A stretch of DNA of 15,907 nucleotides, taken from an uncultured Bacilli bacterium (GTDB lineage Bacteria; Bacillota_I; Bacilli_A; RF39; UBA660). The DNA lies in the NCBI GenBank assembly GCA_944363995.1, contig CALVVV010000029.1, positions 1-15,907 on the forward strand, given 5' to 3'. This document shows, in pieces, positions 13,307 to 15,907 of this stretch. Numbering within the stretch: the first letter of the stretch is position 1; the number at the start of each line of letters is the position of its first letter. The notes under the pieces were generated by a model that worked only from the letters and a program-made list of their open reading frames with translations, made no database searches and had not been told where the DNA came from. Position numbers and translations under genes: made by a program.

Positions 13307-14974
13307 CTACATTTTTTCGATTGTTTTAATCCCTAATATACTTAGACCATTAGTTAAAACTATTTTAATTGCTTCTAATAACATTAATTTCGAATATTTA
13401 ATTTGTTCATCTTCTATATTACTAATATTTACTTTTTCATAATATGAAGAAAATTTTTGCGTTAAATTAAAGATATATTTTGTTAACAAAACTGGTTCTG
13501 CTGTTTTTAACAAATCATTTATTAAATTTGGAAACTCTATTAAATCTTTAACTATTTGATATTCTAATTCATCATTTAACTTAACTTGGATAACACTATA
13601 ATTACTATACTTATTATTTCTTAAAATAGAATTAATTCTTACAATACTATATAAAATATAAATAGCTGATTCTCCTTGGAAACTAGTAGCATTTTCTAAA
13701 TTAAAATTTACTATTTTATTTTTTGACACATTTAACATTGTATATTTTATACAAGCATTAGTTAAGATTTTTAATGTTTCATGACTACATTCTAAATTTC
13801 TATTTTTAAATTCTATTTTTATTTTATTTTGTAATGCATCCATAAAATCAGTAACTAATACTAAAGTACCGTTACAAGTACTCATTTTATCACCATCTAA
13901 TAAAACATATGAATAACTAATTAATTTAGGTGCTTTATAACCTAAAATATTTAAAGTTGCTTCTATTTGTTTCATATAAACTTCTTGGTCTTCACCTAAA
14001 ACAATATAATTATTGGTATTATTTAAATCCATTTTATGCATCGTATAAGCAATATCTTTAATTGGATATAAAGATGTTTTATTAGATCTTGTTAAAACTA
14101 AAACTGGTTCTTTAGTAGGTATATCATAACCACTTAAATCAACATAATTTCGACCATTTTCGTCTACTCTTAATTTTCCTTTTTCTTCTAATTTATTTAA
14201 GATATTGGTTAAATAATGATTATATACATAATCTGATTCATGGGTAAACACATCAAAATAAATATCTAAATCATTATATATTTTCATTTGCCCTTTAACA
14301 CATTTATCAGTAATATTTTTAAATTTATCAACCATTTCTTGGTTACCATTTTCAACTTTTTCTAAATAATCAAACGCTTGTTGTTCCAACGAAGAATCAG
14401 TTTTAGCGTCACTTGATATCTTAACATAAACATCTAAAATACTTTTAAATGTATCATCTTTTAAACCATATCTTTCAACGCCTATTACTAACAAAGCTAT
14501 TTTTTTCCCTAAATCATTAATAAAATAATGTCTTTCTACTTTATAACCAGTAAATGCAAATAACCGCGCTAAAAAGTCCCCTATTAAACTATTACGACAT
14601 CTTCCCATATGAGGTTCCGCATTAGGATTAGTAGAAGTATGTTCAATTAATAAAGCACCATTATCTCCTTGATTTAAAGATCCATATTCTTTATTATTAA
14701 TTATATCTTTAATAACATTACTTACTTTATCATAATTTAAATAAAAATTAACATAAGGTCCCATCACATCTATTTTCGAAAATATATTTTCTTCATCTTG
14801 AATATTATCTTTAATCATTTTGCTGATTTCTAAAGGATTTTTATTTTTTTCATCTTTAAAAGAAAAACAAGGAACACTATAATCTCCCATTTCTTTTTTG
14901 GGCGGATTTTCGACAACAACATTTTTATTACCAATTACCTTTTTTATTAATTTAACAATGTAATTTTTATACAT
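13307..14974 (-). CDS. argS: Arginyl-tRNA synthetase
   Basis: This 555-aa class I synthetase charges tRNA-Arg. An N-terminal Arg-S additional domain (about 1-80) is followed by the catalytic core with IEHTSTNPNAEPHMGRCRN (about 110-128), FINDLGKKI, and the KMSKS-like loop DGDKMSTCNGT (about 360-370). The C-terminal part (about 430-555) is the helical DALR anticodon domain with FQGESAIYILYSIVRINSIL. The HIGH motif reads HMGR: the first His and Gly are kept, but the last His is Arg. KMSKS is reduced to KMSTC. Length is normal for the family. The ATG at 14974 is chosen because AAAGGA lies 7 nt upstream; a TTG one codon earlier is less likely. It is preceded by a leader of about 135 nt and followed by the coupled exonuclease gene. 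Confidence 0.95.
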   Translation of the reverse strand: MYKNYIVKLIKKVIGNKNVVVENPPKKEMGDYSVPCFSFKDEKNKNPLEISKMIKDNIQDEENIFSKIDVMGPYVNFYLNYDKVSNVIKDIINNKEYGSLNQGDNGALLIEHTSTNPNAEPHMGRCRNSLIGDFLARLFAFTGYKVERHYFINDLGKKIALLVIGVERYGLKDDTFKSILDVYVKISSDAKTDSSLEQQAFDYLEKVENGNQEMVDKFKNITDKCVKGQMKIYNDLDIYFDVFTHESDYVYNHYLTNILNKLEEKGKLRVDENGRNYVDLSGYDIPTKEPVLVLTRSNKTSLYPIKDIAYTMHKMDLNNTNNYIVLGEDQEVYMKQIEATLNILGYKAPKLISYSYVLLDGDKMSTCNGTLVLVTDFMDALQNKIKIEFKNRNLECSHETLKILTNACIKYTMLNVSKNKIVNFNLENATSFQGESAIYILYSIVRINSILRNNKYSNYSVIQVKLNDELEYQIVKDLIEFPNLINDLLKTAEPVLLTKYIFNLTQKFSSYYEKVNISNIEDEQIKYSKLMLLEAIKIVLTNGLSILGIKTIEKM

Positions 14975-14977
14975 CAA

Positions 14978-15112
14978 ATCATCCTTTCAGATAAAAACAT
15001 AAGAACCAGTAATGTGATGTCTATGAAAAGTTTTATACTCTTTATATACATTATTTCCAAAAAACATCACAAAATATATCTTTTGTCTTTTAATATTAAT
15101 TTATTTTTAATG
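14978..15112 (-). promoter_or_regulatory. Long argS 5' leader with two competing helices
   Basis: From the predicted start near 15112 the leader runs about 135 nt. Helix 1: AGACATCACA (15022-15013) pairs with TGTGATGTTT (15071-15062), 10 bp with one G-U. Helix 2: CTTTTCA (15030-15024) pairs with TGAAAGG (14989-14983), which contains the argS ribosome site. The helix 2 upstream strand sits in the helix 1 loop, so the two exclude each other or form a pseudoknot. No T-box motif and no intrinsic terminator is present. Confidence 0.4.
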
Positions 15113-15118
15113 TGTTTA

Positions 15119-15147
15119 ATTTTAACAATTTTTAGTTTATTTGTCAA
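15119..15147 (-). promoter_or_regulatory. Sigma-A promoter of argS
   Basis: On the minus strand TTGACA (15147-15142), a 17-bp spacer and TAAAAT (15124-15119) with TG at -15/-14 form the best promoter in the window. The -35 is within the last codons of dedA. Confidence 0.85.
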
Positions 15148-15754
15148 TTTTTTTCTTTTTATTATAGAAAAAATAAATCGCAATCAAAAAAATTATAATT
15201 AGTAAAATTAATACTATGTGAGAATATGTATCAAAAATATTTAAAATTGATTCCCATTTTTCGCCAACAAGAGCACCAATAACAATTAAAGTCGAATTCC
15301 AAATTAATGATCCGAAGGTTGTGTATAAGAAAAATTTCCCCAAAGACATTTCACTCATACCAGCAGGAATTGATATCAAACTTCTAACAATGGGAATAAA
15401 GCGACAAAAGAAAACGGTTTTATTACCTTTTGTATCAAACCATTGGTCAGCTTTATCAATATCACTATTCTTAAGTCGTAATATCCTACCAATTCTGCCA
15501 GATATTATTTTTTTTAATCTTTCTTTATTTAATAATCTTCCAATATAATACAATATAATTGCGCCAATTAACGAACCTAACGTAGCAAATATAATCATTA
15601 TGATAATATTAAGTTCACTATAAGTAGTCATAAATCCACCAAAAAGTAAAATTACTTCTGAAGGAATTGGGGGAAATATATTTTCAATAGCTATTAACAA
15701 AAATACACCAATATAACCAAATTGATTCATCATTGATAAAATAAATTCTTCCAT
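15137..15754 (-). CDS. DedA-family membrane protein
   Basis: This 205-aa protein belongs to the DedA/VTT (SNARE-associated) family. Family residues are ENIFPPIPSEVIL (24-36, with E24, P28, P29 and E33) on the first re-entrant region, the motif CRFIPIVRSLISIPAGMSEM (117-136) with R118, R124 and G132, and a C-terminal membrane helix (about 177-197) followed by a lysine-rich tail. DedA proteins act in the cytoplasmic membrane, and several recycle undecaprenyl phosphate or move phospholipids. That would link it to wall synthesis, but the substrate cannot be read here. The ATG at 15754 follows AAGGAG with a 6-nt gap. There is no terminator before argS, so some read-through is likely, although argS has a strong promoter inside the end of this gene. 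Confidence 0.93.
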   Translation of the reverse strand: MEEFILSMMNQFGYIGVFLLIAIENIFPPIPSEVILLFGGFMTTYSELNIIIMIIFATLGSLIGAIILYYIGRLLNKERLKKIISGRIGRILRLKNSDIDKADQWFDTKGNKTVFFCRFIPIVRSLISIPAGMSEMSLGKFFLYTTFGSLIWNSTLIVIGALVGEKWESILNIFDTYSHIVLILLIIIFLIAIYFFYNKKKKIDK

Positions 15755-15773
15755 ATTTAACTCCTTTTTTTAT

Positions 15774-15802
15774 ATTTTATCAATTATTTAAAAAATAAAC
15801 AA
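15774..15802 (-). promoter_or_regulatory. Promoter of the dedA-family gene
   Basis: On the minus strand TTGTTT (15802-15797), a 17-bp spacer and TAAAAT (15779-15774) preceded by TTGA form an extended -10 promoter. The predicted start is near 15767, 13 nt before ATG. A second TATAAT at 15822-15817 lacks a -35. Confidence 0.65.
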
Positions 15803-15861
15803 GATTATTTAATCATATTATAATAATTTATGTTACAGTTCAGATAGGACATGACAAAAAT

Positions 15862-15892
15862 TAGGTAGAACTAACAAATTCTATCTATTTTT
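15862..15892. terminator. Probable terminator at the right edge
   Basis: TAGGTAGAA (15862-15870) pairs with TTCTATCTA (15879-15887) over 9 bp with one G-U and an 8-nt loop, followed by five T and A on the plus strand. On the minus strand an A-C mismatch appears, but ATTTTTG follows. No plus-strand gene precedes it here, so it may end a minus-strand gene lying to the right of the window. The rest of 15755-15907 shows nothing else clear. Confidence 0.5.
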
Positions 15893-15907
15893 ATACCTTA
15901 ACTGTTT

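Noticed and set aside
14978..15136. T-box riboswitch upstream of argS
   Set aside because: The leader is too short, and no T-box antiterminator sequence of the AGGGTGGNACCGCG type or intrinsic terminator is present.
15014..15202. 62-aa hydrophobic plus-strand reading frame
   Set aside because: It has no ribosome site and overlaps the argS leader, the argS promoter and the dedA end on the other strand. The hydrophobicity reflects T-rich DNA.
1..15907. Mycoplasma-type genetic code (UGA as Trp)
   Set aside because: The long genes smc, argS and pyrG read through without internal TGA, Trp is TGG, and TGA is used as a stop at 12512-12514.

Overview
The window is very AT-rich DNA, roughly three quarters A+T by eye, packed with core bacterial genes. 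The long genes have no in-frame TGA and tryptophan is encoded by TGG, so the code is standard table 11 and not the mycoplasma code. A spoIIGA-sigE pair, a SEDS protein and a YjcZ-type mini-protein point to an endospore-forming lineage or a recent descendant of one. Strong GGAGG-type ribosome binding sites, short intergenic gaps and a reduced Smc suggest a low-GC, genome-reduced member of the Bacilli, perhaps one of the uncultured gut lineages near the Mollicutes. The lineage is inference. No species can be named from this window.

Layout from left to right. (1) Positions 1-2772, minus strand: a SEDS-family FtsW/RodA/SpoVE protein, a terminator, then spoIIGA and sigE, which encode the protease and the sigma factor of the early mother-cell programme. 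B. subtilis has the same spoVE...spoIIGA-sigE order in a longer cluster. (2) Positions 2900-4321, plus strand: a YjcZ-like tiny membrane protein, a JAMM/JAB-domain protein and peptide deformylase (def). The last two are driven by near-identical promoters. (3) Positions 4333-12110, minus strand: a probable operon tcdA - unknown 167-aa protein - pilin-like protein with two Ig-like domains - smc - membrane-anchored NlpC/P60 protein. It is followed by pyrG (CTP synthase), which has its own promoter. (4) Positions 12221-12776, plus strand: two overlapping small genes of phage holin-cassette type, with a hairpin that covers the first ribosome binding site. (5) Positions 12787-15754, minus strand: dedA, argS and a DnaQ/PolC-type exonuclease. 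The last two are translationally coupled and follow an unusually long leader.

Most genes appear to be read from TRTG-extended -10 promoters with very short leaders. Stop codons are repeatedly embedded in, or abut, terminator hairpins, including bidirectional ones at the def/pyrG and holin/exonuclease junctions. The argS leader and the holin-cassette hairpin are the clearest departures from this economical plan.

The most interesting items are the tcdA-to-NlpC operon, which joins a tRNA-modification enzyme, a pilin-like protein, a short-armed Smc and a cell-wall hydrolase-like protein; the orphan holin-type cassette; the argS leader; and a possible AUA start codon for spoIIGA. No complete, clearly new defence or mobile system is visible. 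There is no CRISPR array, transposase, tRNA or rRNA, and no gene-free stretch longer than 300 bases.
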